A stretch of DNA of 64,000 nucleotides, taken from the NCBI GenBank assembly GCA_004557245.1, contig SFEL01000010.1:1-64000 (forward strand), given 5' to 3'. The position numbers and the translations under genes are program-made. Below are positions 8,338-16,746 of the stretch, in pieces. This DNA is from Clostridiales bacterium. GTDB lineage: Bacteria; Bacillota; Clostridia; Christensenellales; CAG-138. How positions within the stretch are numbered: position 1 is the first letter of the stretch; each line of letters begins with the position of its first letter. The notes beneath the pieces are model-generated. The model was not told the origin of the DNA, did no database searches, and saw only the letters and a program-made list of their open reading frames with translations.

Positions 8338-8365
8338 TTGCCAAAACCTTTGAGAACGATATAAA
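8338..8365 (+). promoter_or_regulatory. Candidate promoter for the glycine reductase operon
   Basis: TTGCCA, 16-base spacer, TATAAA, inside an AT-rich gene-free stretch (8172-8492). It lies about 130 bases before the riboswitch. I see nothing else in that stretch beyond the short GGGCCTGCGGGCC palindrome near 8455-8467. Confidence 0.4.
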
Positions 8366-8492
8366 ATATAGATGAAATTGATATATGATACCAATTAGCG
8401 ATAACAAGAAAAGGAATAAAGAAAAAGCCCAATAGAAAAACAAAATCGATAATCGGGCCTGCGGGCCGAGAATAATATAAAGCGGTTGATGA

Positions 8493-8669
8493 ATGCAGGA
8501 GATTCTGCCGTAACTTGGCGGAGGCCGAAGGAATAAGCGGCGCGCATTGCCGGTGCGCTGTGAACATCTCAGGCGAAAAGACTGTGTTCTGACGGAACTC
8601 TGGAAAGCGAGGGCACCGAAGGAGCAACCTGTAACGGTATGAAAAACAGGGAATCTCTCAGGTTAATAA
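8493..8669 (+). ncRNA. Tandem glycine riboswitch (two aptamers)
   Basis: Aptamer 1 spans about 8493-8592 and carries GGCCGAAGGAATAAGC and ATCTCAGGCGAAAAGACTG. Aptamer 2 spans about 8596-8675 and carries GGGCACCGAAGGAGCAA and AATCTCTCAGGTT. CCGAAGG-GCAA and CTCAGG are the recognised core of glycine aptamers. The RNA leads directly into a terminator and then grdX, so it senses the substrate of the operon it controls. The P1 strand of aptamer 2 (CTCTG at 8598-8602 with CAGAG at 8671-8675) overlaps the terminator stem, which predicts an ON switch. Confidence 0.92.
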
Positions 8670-8720
8670 ACAGAGGGCAGGCAGCATATTCGGTATGTTG
8701 TTAGCCCTCTGTATTTTATT
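8670..8720 (+). terminator. Riboswitch-controlled attenuator
   Basis: The stem ACAGAGGGC (8670-8678) / GCCCTCTGT (8704-8712) is followed by ATTTTATTT. Its 5' arm includes the P1 closing strand of aptamer 2, so glycine binding should prevent this terminator from forming. Confidence 0.82.
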
Positions 8721-8742
8721 TGGGGGCGGGAAGGGAGCAATA

Positions 8743-9144
8743 ATGCGCAGCGGTCACGATTACCTGCTGATAACCAATAATCCCCTTGTGGTAAAGTGCA
8801 TGGGCGACTGCTATCCCATAGAATTCGTGGAGGGCGGCTACAGGGAAGTGCTTGTAAAGGCCCGGGATCTGGTCTACATAGGACATACCCTGTACACCCA
8901 CCCGCTGGCCGGCAGCGTAAAGCCTAACGAGACGATATACCGCTCCATAGCGGTATCAAAAAATCCGCACACATTTTCCACGGAGCAGGCCGAAATGATG
9001 TCCAACAGCATCATAGCCTACGATAAATTCCCGCCTAAAAAGCGCATACTTACAGATGAACTTTTGCACGATTTTCAACTGGTTGACTATACCTTGATCG
9101 CAGGCGCCATGGAATTTGACGCGGCGGCGGGTTTAGCAAAATAG
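8743..9144 (+). CDS. grdX: GrdX family protein
   Basis: A 133-residue GrdX protein, the small protein usually found first in glycine reductase operons; its biochemical role is not established. Typical features are the opening LLITNNPLVV, the middle YREVLVKARDLVYIGHTLYTHPLAGSVKPNETIYRSI and the end DFQLVDYTLIAGAMEFD. I chose the start at 743 of the 8-kb block (8743) because AGGGAG lies just upstream; an earlier start at 8695 would sit inside the attenuator. It is the first gene after the riboswitch, and grdE follows after 43 bases. Confidence 0.9.
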   Translation: MRSGHDYLLITNNPLVVKCMGDCYPIEFVEGGYREVLVKARDLVYIGHTLYTHPLAGSVKPNETIYRSIAVSKNPHTFSTEQAEMMSNSIIAYDKFPPKKRILTDELLHDFQLVDYTLIAGAMEFDAAAGLAK

Positions 9145-9187
9145 AACATCATTCCCAAAATAAGAATAAGAAAAGGAGGTGTTTTCT

Positions 9188-10480
9188 TTGAAATTGGAAC
9201 TTGGATTCATAGAGATCAAGGACATTCAATTCTCAAAGGAATCAAAGCTTGAAAACGGCATTCTCTTCGTAAACGCTGACGAGGCCAAGAATTTCGTTTT
9301 CGAAGACGACGACGTTAAGGCCTGCGTAAAGGACGCTCATTTTGACATTGCCAAACCCGGCGAGAGCGTTCGCATAACCCCGGTCAAAGACGTAATCGAA
9401 CCCCGTGTCAAGGTAGAAGGCCCCGGCGGCGAATTCCCCGGCGTCATCGCCAAGGTAGACACCGTAGGCTCCGGCAAGACTCATGTGCTCCGCGGCATGG
9501 CAGTCGTTACCGCCGGTAAGATCGTTGGCTTCCAGGAGGGCGTTATCGATATGAGCGGCCCCGGCGCCGACTACACCGCTTTCTCCAAGCTGTTGAACCT
9601 GGTACTGGTATGTGAGCCTGTAGAGGGCGTACATCAGCACGAGTATGAGCACGCCGTGCGTATCGCGGGCCTCCGTGCCGCCACATATATCGGTGAGCTG
9701 GGCCGCAACGTGACTCCCGATTCTACCAAGGAATTCGAGACCCTCGGCATCAAGGAAAGCATACAGAAGTGGCCGGATCTGCCCCGCGTGGCATACGTCC
9801 ACATGCTCCAGAGCCAGGGTCTGCTTCATGACACCTACGTATACGGCGTAGACGCCAAGAAGAGCCTTACCACCATCATCAACCCCACAGAGACCATGGA
9901 CGGCGCTATCATAAGCGGCAACTGCGTTTCTGCCTGCGATAAGAACACCACTTATCATCATCAGAACAACCCCGTGGTAGCAGACCTGTTTGAGCAGCAC
10001 GGCAAGACCATCAACTACGTGTGCAATATCATCACCAATGAGAACGTATACCTGGCTGATAAGATGCGCTCCTCCGACTGGACGGCAAAGCTCTGCCGCC
10101 TGCTGGATCTTGACGGCGTTATCGTATCTCAGGAAGGCTTCGGCAATCCCGATACCGACCTTATCATGAACACCAAGAAGATCGAGCTTCAGGGCGTAAA
10201 GACCACCATCATCACCGATGAGTATGCCGGTCAGGACGGCAAGTCCCAGTCCCTGGCAGACGCCGATCCTCTGGCAGACGCGGTAGTAACCGGCGGCAAT
10301 GCCAACCAGGTAATAATCCTGCCCAAGATGGACAAGGTCATCGGCACTCTGGATTATGTAGACAAGATCGCCGGCGGTCACGCGGGCTCCCTGCGCCCTG
10401 ACGGCACCATCGAGGCCGAAATACAGGTCATCACCGGTGCCACTAACGAGATGGGCTTCGGCTATCTCAGCGCAAGGTAA
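9188..10480 (+). CDS. grdE: Glycine reductase component B proprotein GrdE
   Basis: A 430-residue proprotein of the substrate-binding component B of glycine reductase. Known GrdE proteins self-cleave at an Asn-Cys bond and turn the Cys into a pyruvoyl group that binds glycine as a Schiff base. The matching site is GNCVSACDKNTTYHHQNNP, with Cys at about residue 246. The start is best taken as TTG at 9188: AAGGAGGT ends at 9180, seven bases upstream, and MKLELGFIEIKD then matches the usual GrdE N-terminus. A GTG at 9179 overlaps the ribosome site and is unlikely. grdB follows after 20 bases, with a ribosome site GGAGG. Confidence 0.94.
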   Translation: MKLELGFIEIKDIQFSKESKLENGILFVNADEAKNFVFEDDDVKACVKDAHFDIAKPGESVRITPVKDVIEPRVKVEGPGGEFPGVIAKVDTVGSGKTHVLRGMAVVTAGKIVGFQEGVIDMSGPGADYTAFSKLLNLVLVCEPVEGVHQHEYEHAVRIAGLRAATYIGELGRNVTPDSTKEFETLGIKESIQKWPDLPRVAYVHMLQSQGLLHDTYVYGVDAKKSLTTIINPTETMDGAIISGNCVSACDKNTTYHHQNNPVVADLFEQHGKTINYVCNIITNENVYLADKMRSSDWTAKLCRLLDLDGVIVSQEGFGNPDTDLIMNTKKIELQGVKTTIITDEYAGQDGKSQSLADADPLADAVVTGGNANQVIILPKMDKVIGTLDYVDKIAGGHAGSLRPDGTIEAEIQVITGATNEMGFGYLSAR

Positions 10481-10500
10481 TAAGGAAGGAGGCCAAATCC

Positions 10501-11805
10501 ATGAGTTATCGTGTAGTTCATTACATCAACCAGTTCTTCGCCAACATCGGCGGTGAAGAAATGGCTCACGTAGCCCCTGAGCTTCGTGAAGGTTTTGTTG
10601 GCCCCGGCATGGCTTTTAACCAGGCATGGAAGGGCGAAGCTGAAATAGTAAAGACCATCGTCTGCGGCGACTCTTACTATGCAGAGCATGAAAAGGAAGC
10701 CAAGGCTCAGATCCTTGAATGGGTCAAGGCCGAGAAGCCCGACATATTCATTGCCGGTCCCGCTTTCAATGCCGGCCGTTACGGTTATGCCTGCGCCAAT
10801 GTGGCTCTGGCCGTCAAGGAAGAGCTGGGCATCCCGGTACTCACCGGTATGTATGTAGAAAACCCCGGCGCAGACCTGAAGAACAAGGTTCTTATATATG
10901 AGACTGCCAACAGCGCCGCAGGCATGCGCAAGGCTGCTCCCGGTATGGCAAAGCTGGCTCTCAAGCTTATGAAGGGCGAGGAGATAGGCGCTTCCTGTCA
11001 GGAAGGCTATATGCCCAACGGCATCCGCAAGAACTTCTTCGAGAAGGAGCGCGGCTCCAAGCGTGCCGTAGATATGCTGCTCAAGAAGCTCAATGGCGAG
11101 CACTTCGTAACCGAGTATCCCATGCCCTCCTTCGATCGCGTTGCACCCAATCCCGCCATCAAGGATCTGAGCAAGGCCACCATAGCCCTGTGCACCTCCG
11201 GCGGTATTGTTCCCAAGGGCAACCCCGACCATATCGAGTCCTCCTCCGCTTCTCACTACGGCGAGTACAGCCTGGACGGCTTCGATAAGCTCTCCTCTGC
11301 TGATCACGAGACTGCTCACGGCGGTTACGATCCCGTATATGCCAATGAGGATCCCAACCGCGTACTGCCCGTAGACGTAATGCGCGAGTTTGAGCGCGAA
11401 GGCAAGATCGGCAAGCTGCACAACCTGTATTATGCCACCGTCGGTAACGGCACTGCCGTTGCTTCTGCCAAGGCTTTCGCTGCCGAATACGCTCAGAAGC
11501 TGAAGAAGGCCGGTGTTGACGCCGTAATCATGACCTCTACCTGAGGCACCTGCACTCGTTGCGGCGCAACGATGGTAAAGGAAATCGAGCGTGCGGGTAT
11601 CCCCGTAGTTCATATGTGCACTGTAACTCCTATATCCATGACCGTTGGTGCGAACCGTATAGTTCCCACCATCGCCATACCTCACCCCCTGGGCAATCCC
11701 AGCCTCTCCCACGACGAAGAGTACGCTCTGCGCAAGAAGCTGGTTAACCGCGCCCTTGAGGCCCTGACCACCGAGGTCACTGAGCAGACCATCTTCGAGG
11801 TCTGA
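10501..11805 (+). CDS. grdB: Glycine reductase component B selenoprotein GrdB
   Basis: A 434-residue selenoprotein, the gamma (about 47-kDa) subunit of component B. An in-frame TGA at 11542-11544 is selenocysteine 348: the reading frame continues unbroken through GTCTRCGATMVKEIERAG to a TGA stop at 11803. The context TST-Sec-GTCTRCG is the known GrdB active site, which attacks the glycine Schiff base and passes a carboxymethyl-selenoether to GrdA. A hairpin CGTTGC-GGC-GCAACG begins 12 bases after the UGA and may act as the SECIS. A naive ORF caller would split this gene in two. selA, selB, selD and tRNA-Sec are not in the window and must be elsewhere. Confidence 0.96.
11557..11571 (+). promoter_or_regulatory. 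Candidate SECIS hairpin in grdB
   Basis: CGTTGC-GGC-GCAACG, a perfect 6-bp stem with a 3-base loop, 12 bases downstream of the UGA. Its position fits a bacterial SECIS, which lies inside the coding sequence. Confidence 0.6.
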
Positions 11806-11826
11806 TCCTGAATAGCTGAAAGAGTT

Positions 11827-11854
11827 CCTCTCCCGGCCTATAAAGCCGGGGGAG
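11827..11854 (+). terminator. Strong hairpin after grdB
   Basis: CCTCTCCCGGC / GCCGGGGGAGG with a 6-base loop, 20 bases after the grdB stop. No T-tract follows, so it may be a leaky terminator or an mRNA-stabilising stem rather than a full stop. Confidence 0.55.
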
Positions 11855-11872
11855 GGATATAAGCCGCATGAA

Positions 11873-11960
11873 CGTCAGGCAGGATAAAATGCGAACGCCA
11901 TTGCAAAAAGTGCGGGCTGGTTGTATAACCGCATACTATTAATAGTATAATTATAATTGA
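11873..11960 (+). repeat. Promoter-bearing tandem repeat, unit 1
   Basis: About 88 bases from CGTCAGGC to AATTGA. It contains TTGCAA (11901-11906), a 17-base spacer and TATAAC (11924-11929). Unit 2 at 11979-12064 has the same order of elements. Confidence 0.75.
11901..11929 (+). promoter_or_regulatory. Sigma-70 promoter P1 of trxB-trxA-grdA
   Basis: TTGCAA, 17-base spacer, TATAAC, in repeat unit 1. Confidence 0.65.
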
Positions 11961-11978
11961 GAAATATGAGCCATATGC

Positions 11979-12064
11979 CGTCAGGCAAACAAATACTGTT
12001 GCAAAAAGAGCGAATTAGTTGTATAACTATAGCTGTGTACTATTAATAGAATAACTGTAATTGA
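11979..12064 (+). repeat. Promoter-bearing tandem repeat, unit 2
   Basis: About 86 bases, diverged from unit 1 but keeping CGTCAGGC, TTGCAAAAAG-GCG, GTTGTATAAC, TACTATTAATAG and TAATTGA in order. Confidence 0.75.
11999..12027 (+). promoter_or_regulatory. Sigma-70 promoter P2 of trxB-trxA-grdA
   Basis: TTGCAA (11999-12004), 17-base spacer, TATAAC (12022-12027), the same hexamers and spacing as P1. Confidence 0.68.
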
Positions 12065-12089
12065 TTATTAAACAAGGAGAGTACTTGTT

Positions 12090-13031
12090 ATGAGCAAAAT
12101 ATACGACGTAATAGTGCTGGGAGCGGGCCCGGCAGGACTTACCGCCGGCCTGTACGCTGGGCGCAGCAGGCTGTCCACCCTGATTATCGAGAAGGGGCAG
12201 GACGGCGGCCAGATCGCCATCACCAACGAGATCGAGAACTACCCCGGCCAGCAGCTTGAGGGCGAATCCGGCCCCAGCCTCATCGCGAGGATGACCGAGC
12301 AGGCCAAGAAGTTCGGCTGCGAGAGGGTGAGCGACACCATAAAGTCCGTGGACTTCTCCGGCAAGACAAAGAAGCTGGTGGGTACCAAGGGCGAATATGA
12401 GGCCAGGACCGTCATCATCGCCACCGGCGCACATCCCCGCCCCATAGGCTGCAAGAACGAAGAGCAGTTCGTAGGCAAGGGCATTTCCTTCTGCGCCACC
12501 TGCGACGCCGCCTTCTTCGAGGATTTCGAGGTGTATGTAGTCGGCGGAGGCGACGCTGCCGTTGAGGAGGCCATGTACCTTACCAAGTTCGCACGCAAGG
12601 TGACCATTATACATAGAAGGAACGAGCTTCGCGCCGCCAAGTCCATTCAGGAAAAGGCATTCAAGAACGAAAAGCTTCATTTCATGTGGGATCACGTCGT
12701 TGAAGAAGTGGACGGCGACGGAATGCTGAGCAAGATGATTGTAAAGAACACCAAGACCGGGGAACTGACCACTATCGAGGCGGACGAGGACGACGGCATA
12801 TTCGGCCTGTTCGGCTTCATTGGCCTGCTGCCCAACAGCGAGCTGTTCCAGGGCATAATAGACATGGAGAACAACTATATCCTGACCGACGACAACATGC
12901 ACACCAACATTGAGGGCGTGTTCGCCGCAGGGGATATCCGCAAGAAGTCCCTCCGTCAGGTAGTCACCGCAGCTGCCGACGGCGCAATAGCCGCAATGCA
13001 GGCTGAAAAGTACATAGCTGATTTAAACTAA
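12090..13031 (+). CDS. trxB: Thioredoxin reductase
   Basis: A 313-residue flavoprotein that reduces thioredoxin with NAD(P)H in the cytoplasm. It has the FAD motif GAGPAGLTAGLYAGRS (11-26), the redox-active CATC (Cys 135 and 138), the nucleotide motif VVGGGDAAVEEA followed by IHRRNELRA, and the C-terminal FAD motif GVFAAGDIRKKSLRQVVTAAADGAIAA. The length is normal. ACAAGGAG precedes the ATG. In glycine reducers this enzyme and TrxA regenerate the selenoprotein active sites, which fits its place between grdB and grdA. A double promoter lies just upstream. Confidence 0.95.
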   Translation: MSKIYDVIVLGAGPAGLTAGLYAGRSRLSTLIIEKGQDGGQIAITNEIENYPGQQLEGESGPSLIARMTEQAKKFGCERVSDTIKSVDFSGKTKKLVGTKGEYEARTVIIATGAHPRPIGCKNEEQFVGKGISFCATCDAAFFEDFEVYVVGGGDAAVEEAMYLTKFARKVTIIHRRNELRAAKSIQEKAFKNEKLHFMWDHVVEEVDGDGMLSKMIVKNTKTGELTTIEADEDDGIFGLFGFIGLLPNSELFQGIIDMENNYILTDDNMHTNIEGVFAAGDIRKKSLRQVVTAAADGAIAAMQAEKYIADLN

Positions 13032-13057
13032 AAATAAATACAAGGAGAGAAAAAATA

Positions 13058-13375
13058 ATGCTGGAAGTAGATAAGAATACGTTCGAAGCAGAAGTGCTTC
13101 AGGCTCCCGGTAAGGTAGTAGTGGACTTTTACGGCGATGGTTGCGTACCCTGTGCCGCCCTCATGCCCCATGTGCACGAGTTTGCAGAGAAGTACGGCGC
13201 AACTCTCAAGTTCTGCGCCCTCAACACCACCAAAGCCCGCCGTCTGGCCATCAGCCAGAAGATACTTGGCCTGCCCGTTATCGCAGTATACGAAAACGGC
13301 GAAATGATCGATTCCTGTGTTAAGGACGACGCCACTCCGGAGAACGTTGAGGCCATGATCAAGAAGTACGCCTGA
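13058..13375 (+). CDS. trxA: Thioredoxin of the glycine reductase system
   Basis: A 105-residue thioredoxin with active site GCVPC (Cys 29 and 32) in place of the usual WCGPC, a variant characteristic of thioredoxins from glycine reductase clusters. The fold is otherwise complete (VVVDFYGDGCVPCAALMPHVHEFA, then the cis-proline strand LGLPVIAVYENGE). It receives electrons from TrxB and re-reduces GrdA/GrdB. It starts 26 bases after trxB with AAGGAGAG upstream. Confidence 0.94.
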   Translation: MLEVDKNTFEAEVLQAPGKVVVDFYGDGCVPCAALMPHVHEFAEKYGATLKFCALNTTKARRLAISQKILGLPVIAVYENGEMIDSCVKDDATPENVEAMIKKYA

Positions 13376-13450
13376 TCGCGTGCAAATAAAAGCGTTAGGT
13401 AGCCCAAGTGGCTGTCTATATAGGTAAATTTTGAGAAAGGAGATAAGGTA

Positions 13451-13930
13451 ATGAGCATTTTAGCCGGTAAGAAATGCGTGATCATAGGCGACCGCGACGG
13501 TATACCGGGACAGGCGATAGCTGCCTGCGCTGAATCCGCTGGCGCAGAAGTAGTATTCTCCTCCACCGAGTGCTTTGTCTGAACGGCCGCAGGCGCAATG
13601 GATCTGGAAAACCAGAAGCGCGTCAAGGAATTCGCCGATCAGTACGGCCCCGAGAACGTAGTAGTTCTCCTGGGCGCAGCTGAAGGCGAGGCTTCCGGAC
13701 TCGCTGCTGAGACGGTCACCAACGGTGACCCCACCTACGCAGGTCCGTTGACAGGAGTCCAGCTTGGACTTACGGTTTATCACGTATGTGAACCTGAGGT
13801 AAAGGCAGAATTCGATCCCGATGTTTATGACGAGCAGGTCAGCATGATGGAGATGGTTCTCGACGTTGACGATATCATCAACGAGATGAGCGCTATCAGG
13901 GAGCAGTACTGCAAGTATCTCGACAAATAA
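13451..13930 (+). CDS. grdA: Glycine reductase selenoprotein A GrdA
   Basis: A 159-residue selenoprotein that carries the carboxymethyl group from component B to component C. The in-frame TGA at 13580-13582 is selenocysteine 44 in CFV-Sec-TAAGAMDLE, the canonical GrdA position and context. The start ATG at 13451 has GAAAGGAG upstream and gives MSILAGKKCVIIGDRDGIPG, the usual N-terminus. The frame then runs unbroken to TAA at 13928. A nested hairpin at 13593-13621 is a SECIS candidate. An ORF caller without recoding would report only the part after the UGA. Confidence 0.96.
13593..13621 (+). promoter_or_regulatory. Candidate SECIS hairpin in grdA
   Basis: Outer stem GCGC / GCGC and inner stem TCTGG-AAAA-CCAGA, beginning 11 bases after the UGA and spaced as in grdB. 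Confidence 0.55.
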
Positions 13931-13937
13931 CACATAC

Positions 13938-13974
13938 GGGGAGGCGATAGCTTTGTCCTACCGCCTCCTTTTTT
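13938..13974 (+). terminator. Terminator between grdA and grdC
   Basis: GGAGGCG / CGCCTCC with a loop of about 15 bases is followed by six Ts. It probably lowers transcription of grdC-grdD relative to grdA. Confidence 0.75.
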
Positions 13975-14027
13975 AGAATAAAGTTATTATTTCTTTTATA
14001 TATAAAATAAAAGCAAGGAGCAAAGCA

Positions 14028-15569
14028 ATGAAAAGCGTAATCAAAGGAGCAGGCTATATTCTGGTACATACTCCGGATATGGTCATTCATAACGGCACCA
14101 CCCAGACCACCGAGCTCATAGTGAACCCCGAAAGCGAATACCTCAAGGAGCTGCCCAGCCATATAAGGAGCTTTGAGGATGTGCTTTCCTACTATCCCAA
14201 TCAGGTCTACATCGGCAACGTTACCCCCGATGAGCTGGCGGAAGTACCCCAGCCCTGGTGCGACAAGACATGCCCCAGCAACGGCCGCTTCGGCCAGTTC
14301 GGCCAGATGATGCCCCAGGAAGAGTTCCTCCTTCTCATGCAGGCCTGCGACGTGTTTGACCTGGTCAAGCTGGAAAAGGATTTCGTAGCGGAGAACAAGG
14401 CGAAGCTTGCGGAAAACCCCCTCATTGACGAAGCCATCATGGCCCGCATAACCGACGGCATAGAGTCGGCGGAGGTCGAGCGCCTGGTAGCTGAGGAGCA
14501 TTCCGAGGGCCTGTATCATCACGACAAGCTGGTAGGCTGCGTAAACCGCGCCCACGATATAGACGTTAACCTCTCCGCCCATGTAATGCATGAGAACATC
14601 GCGGATAAGGCTTCCAGCGTTCTGGCGCTTCTTGCCGCAGTAAAAAACGCCGGTATAGCAAAAGAGGATGTAGAGTATGTAATCGACTGCGCTGAGGAGG
14701 CCTGCGGCGATATGAACCAGCGCGGCGGCGGCAACTTCGCAAAGTCGGCGGCTGAGATAGCCGGTCTCAACAACGCCACCGGTTCCGACTGCCGCGGCTT
14801 CTGCGCCGCACCTGCGCACGCCATGATAGAGGCAGCAGCCCTTGTGGCTTCCGGCGCATACAAGACCGTTGCCGTAACCGCCGGCGGCTGTACCGCCAAG
14901 CTGGGCATGAACGGCAAGGATCACGTTAAGAAGGGCCTGCCCATACTTGAGGATATGCTGGGCGGTTTCTCCGTAATAGTCACTCAGGACGACGGCGTAA
15001 GCCCCGAGATCAACCTGAACATATTGGGCCGCCACAGCGTGGGCACCGGTTCCGCACCCCAGGCCGTAATAGGCTCCCTGGTGACCGATCCCCTGGAGAG
15101 GAACGGCCTCAAGGTCACTGACATCGACAAGTTCTCCCCCGAGATGCAGAACCCGGATATAACCAAGCCCGCAGGCGCAGGAGACGTACCTCTTGCCAAC
15201 TATAAGATGATAGCCGCCCTCGCCGTAAAGAAGGGCGATCTTCAGAAGGCGGATCTGGCCAAGTTCACAGTTGAGCACGGCTTTACCGGCTGGGCTCCTA
15301 CTCAGGGCCATATTCCCAGCGGCGTACCCTGCATAGGCCATGTGCGCAACGCCATAATGGACGGCAAGATGAAGAGGGTAATGGTAATAGGCAAGGGCTC
15401 TCTGTTCCTCGGCCGCATGACCAACCTGTTCGACGGCGTATCCTTCGTTATCCAGGCCAACTCCGGCGCAGAGAAAGCGGCGGGCGTAAGTGAGGAAGAA
15501 ATCAAGAAGATGATCGCCAAGTCCATGAAGGAGTTCGCAGCCGCTCTCCTCGCAAGCGAAGAAGAGTAA
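14028..15569 (+). CDS. grdC: Glycine reductase component C, GrdC (beta)
   Basis: A 513-residue subunit of component C, which takes the carboxymethyl group from GrdA and, with GrdD, releases acetyl phosphate. The central part resembles beta-ketoacyl-ACP synthase III: GSDCRGFCAAPAHAMIEAAALVASG holds the Cys expected at the acyl-thioester position, and VTAGGCTAKLGMNGKDH and GHVRNAIMDG follow. The length is normal for GrdC. AAGGAG lies 8 bases before the ATG, and grdD follows after 13 bases. Confidence 0.94.
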   Translation: MKSVIKGAGYILVHTPDMVIHNGTTQTTELIVNPESEYLKELPSHIRSFEDVLSYYPNQVYIGNVTPDELAEVPQPWCDKTCPSNGRFGQFGQMMPQEEFLLLMQACDVFDLVKLEKDFVAENKAKLAENPLIDEAIMARITDGIESAEVERLVAEEHSEGLYHHDKLVGCVNRAHDIDVNLSAHVMHENIADKASSVLALLAAVKNAGIAKEDVEYVIDCAEEACGDMNQRGGGNFAKSAAEIAGLNNATGSDCRGFCAAPAHAMIEAAALVASGAYKTVAVTAGGCTAKLGMNGKDHVKKGLPILEDMLGGFSVIVTQDDGVSPEINLNILGRHSVGTGSAPQAVIGSLVTDPLERNGLKVTDIDKFSPEMQNPDITKPAGAGDVPLANYKMIAALAVKKGDLQKADLAKFTVEHGFTGWAPTQGHIPSGVPCIGHVRNAIMDGKMKRVMVIGKGSLFLGRMTNLFDGVSFVIQANSGAEKAAGVSEEEIKKMIAKSMKEFAAALLASEEE

Positions 15570-15582
15570 AGGGGGTAAACCC

Positions 15583-16734
15583 ATGAGCATGGAGAAAAAG
15601 ATAATCGCCAAGGCCTTTATGGAAATGGCGGAAGGCCTGGAAAGCGGCAGCTTCGGCGTTAAGCCCAGGATAGCCCTTACCGGCATGGGCAGCGAGCACG
15701 GCGAAGAGAACGCCATGCAGGCTGCGGTCATGGCAGCGGCCCGGGGCGTAGACGTATATTACATAGGCTCTCTGGAGCATGAAGGCATAACCACAATACA
15801 TGTGGCAGACGACGAGGAAGGCCACAAGAAGATGGAGGAGATGGTGGAAAAGGGCGAGGTAGACGGCGCGGTCACCATGCATTTCCCATTCCCCATCGGC
15901 GTATCCACCGTGGGCCGCGTAATAACCCCGGCCAGGGGCAAGGAGATGTTCGTTGCCAACACCACGGGCACCAGCAGCGCCGACCGCATCGAGGGCATGA
16001 TAAAGAACGCGGTTTACGGCATTATAGCGGCCAAGGCCTGCGGCGTAAAGGAGCCCACACTGGGCATACTCAACGTGGACGGCGCACGCCAGACCGAGAT
16101 GGCGCTTAAGGAGCTTCAAAAGAACGGCTACGACTTTAAGTTTGCAGAGTCCGCAAGAGCGGACGGCGGCGCTATCATGCGGGGCAACGACGTACTGCAG
16201 GGCACTCCCGACGTAATGGTGATGGATTCTCTCACAGGCAATGTCATGGTCAAGATGCTTTCCAGCTTCACCACCGGCGGCAGCTTCGAGGCTTCCGGAT
16301 ACGGCTACGGCCCCGGCATAGGCGAGGGCTACGATAAGCTTATCATGATCGTATCCCGCGCTTCCGGCGCGCCGGTCATAGCCAACGCCCTTGAATACGC
16401 AGCACAGCTCATCCGGGGCAAGGTGTTCGACGTTGCCAAGGCAGAGTTTGCCAAGGCCGAGAAGGCCGGCCTTTCCAAGATACTCGCCGCCCGCAAGGCA
16501 GCCGCCAAGCCTGCGGCCGAGGCCGAGACGGTGGCCGCTCCCCCTGCGGAACCCTGCACCGCCTCTATTCCGGGCATTGAGGTTATGGATCTTGAGGATG
16601 CGGTACAGGCCCTCTGGAAGGCAGGCATCTACGCAGAATCCGGCATGGGCTGCACCGGCCCTCTGGTAATGATGAGCGAAGCCAACCACGAAAAGGCTCT
16701 TGAGATACTCAAGAAGGCCGGGTATGTTGGCTAA
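15583..16734 (+). CDS. grdD: Glycine reductase component C, GrdD (alpha)
   Basis: A 383-residue subunit of component C that forms acetyl phosphate, from which acetate kinase can make ATP. The N-terminal two-thirds resembles PlsX/phosphotransacetylase-like proteins (TGMGSEHGEENAMQAAVMAA, SSFTTGGSFEASGYGYGPGIGEGYD). A low-complexity Ala/Pro linker at roughly 300-325 (AAAKPAAEAETVAAPPAEP) connects to a C-terminal segment ending GIYAESGMGCTGPLVMM, whose Cys is the known acetyl acceptor region. A GGGGG ribosome site precedes the ATG. Confidence 0.94.
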   Translation: MSMEKKIIAKAFMEMAEGLESGSFGVKPRIALTGMGSEHGEENAMQAAVMAAARGVDVYYIGSLEHEGITTIHVADDEEGHKKMEEMVEKGEVDGAVTMHFPFPIGVSTVGRVITPARGKEMFVANTTGTSSADRIEGMIKNAVYGIIAAKACGVKEPTLGILNVDGARQTEMALKELQKNGYDFKFAESARADGGAIMRGNDVLQGTPDVMVMDSLTGNVMVKMLSSFTTGGSFEASGYGYGPGIGEGYDKLIMIVSRASGAPVIANALEYAAQLIRGKVFDVAKAEFAKAEKAGLSKILAARKAAAKPAAEAETVAAPPAEPCTASIPGIEVMDLEDAVQALWKAGIYAESGMGCTGPLVMMSEANHEKALEILKKAGYVG

Positions 16735-16746
16735 GGGAGATATGAT

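Noticed and set aside
8316..8627. 103-residue minus-strand ORF across the riboswitch
   Set aside because: It lies over the glycine aptamers and has no ribosome site or family resemblance.
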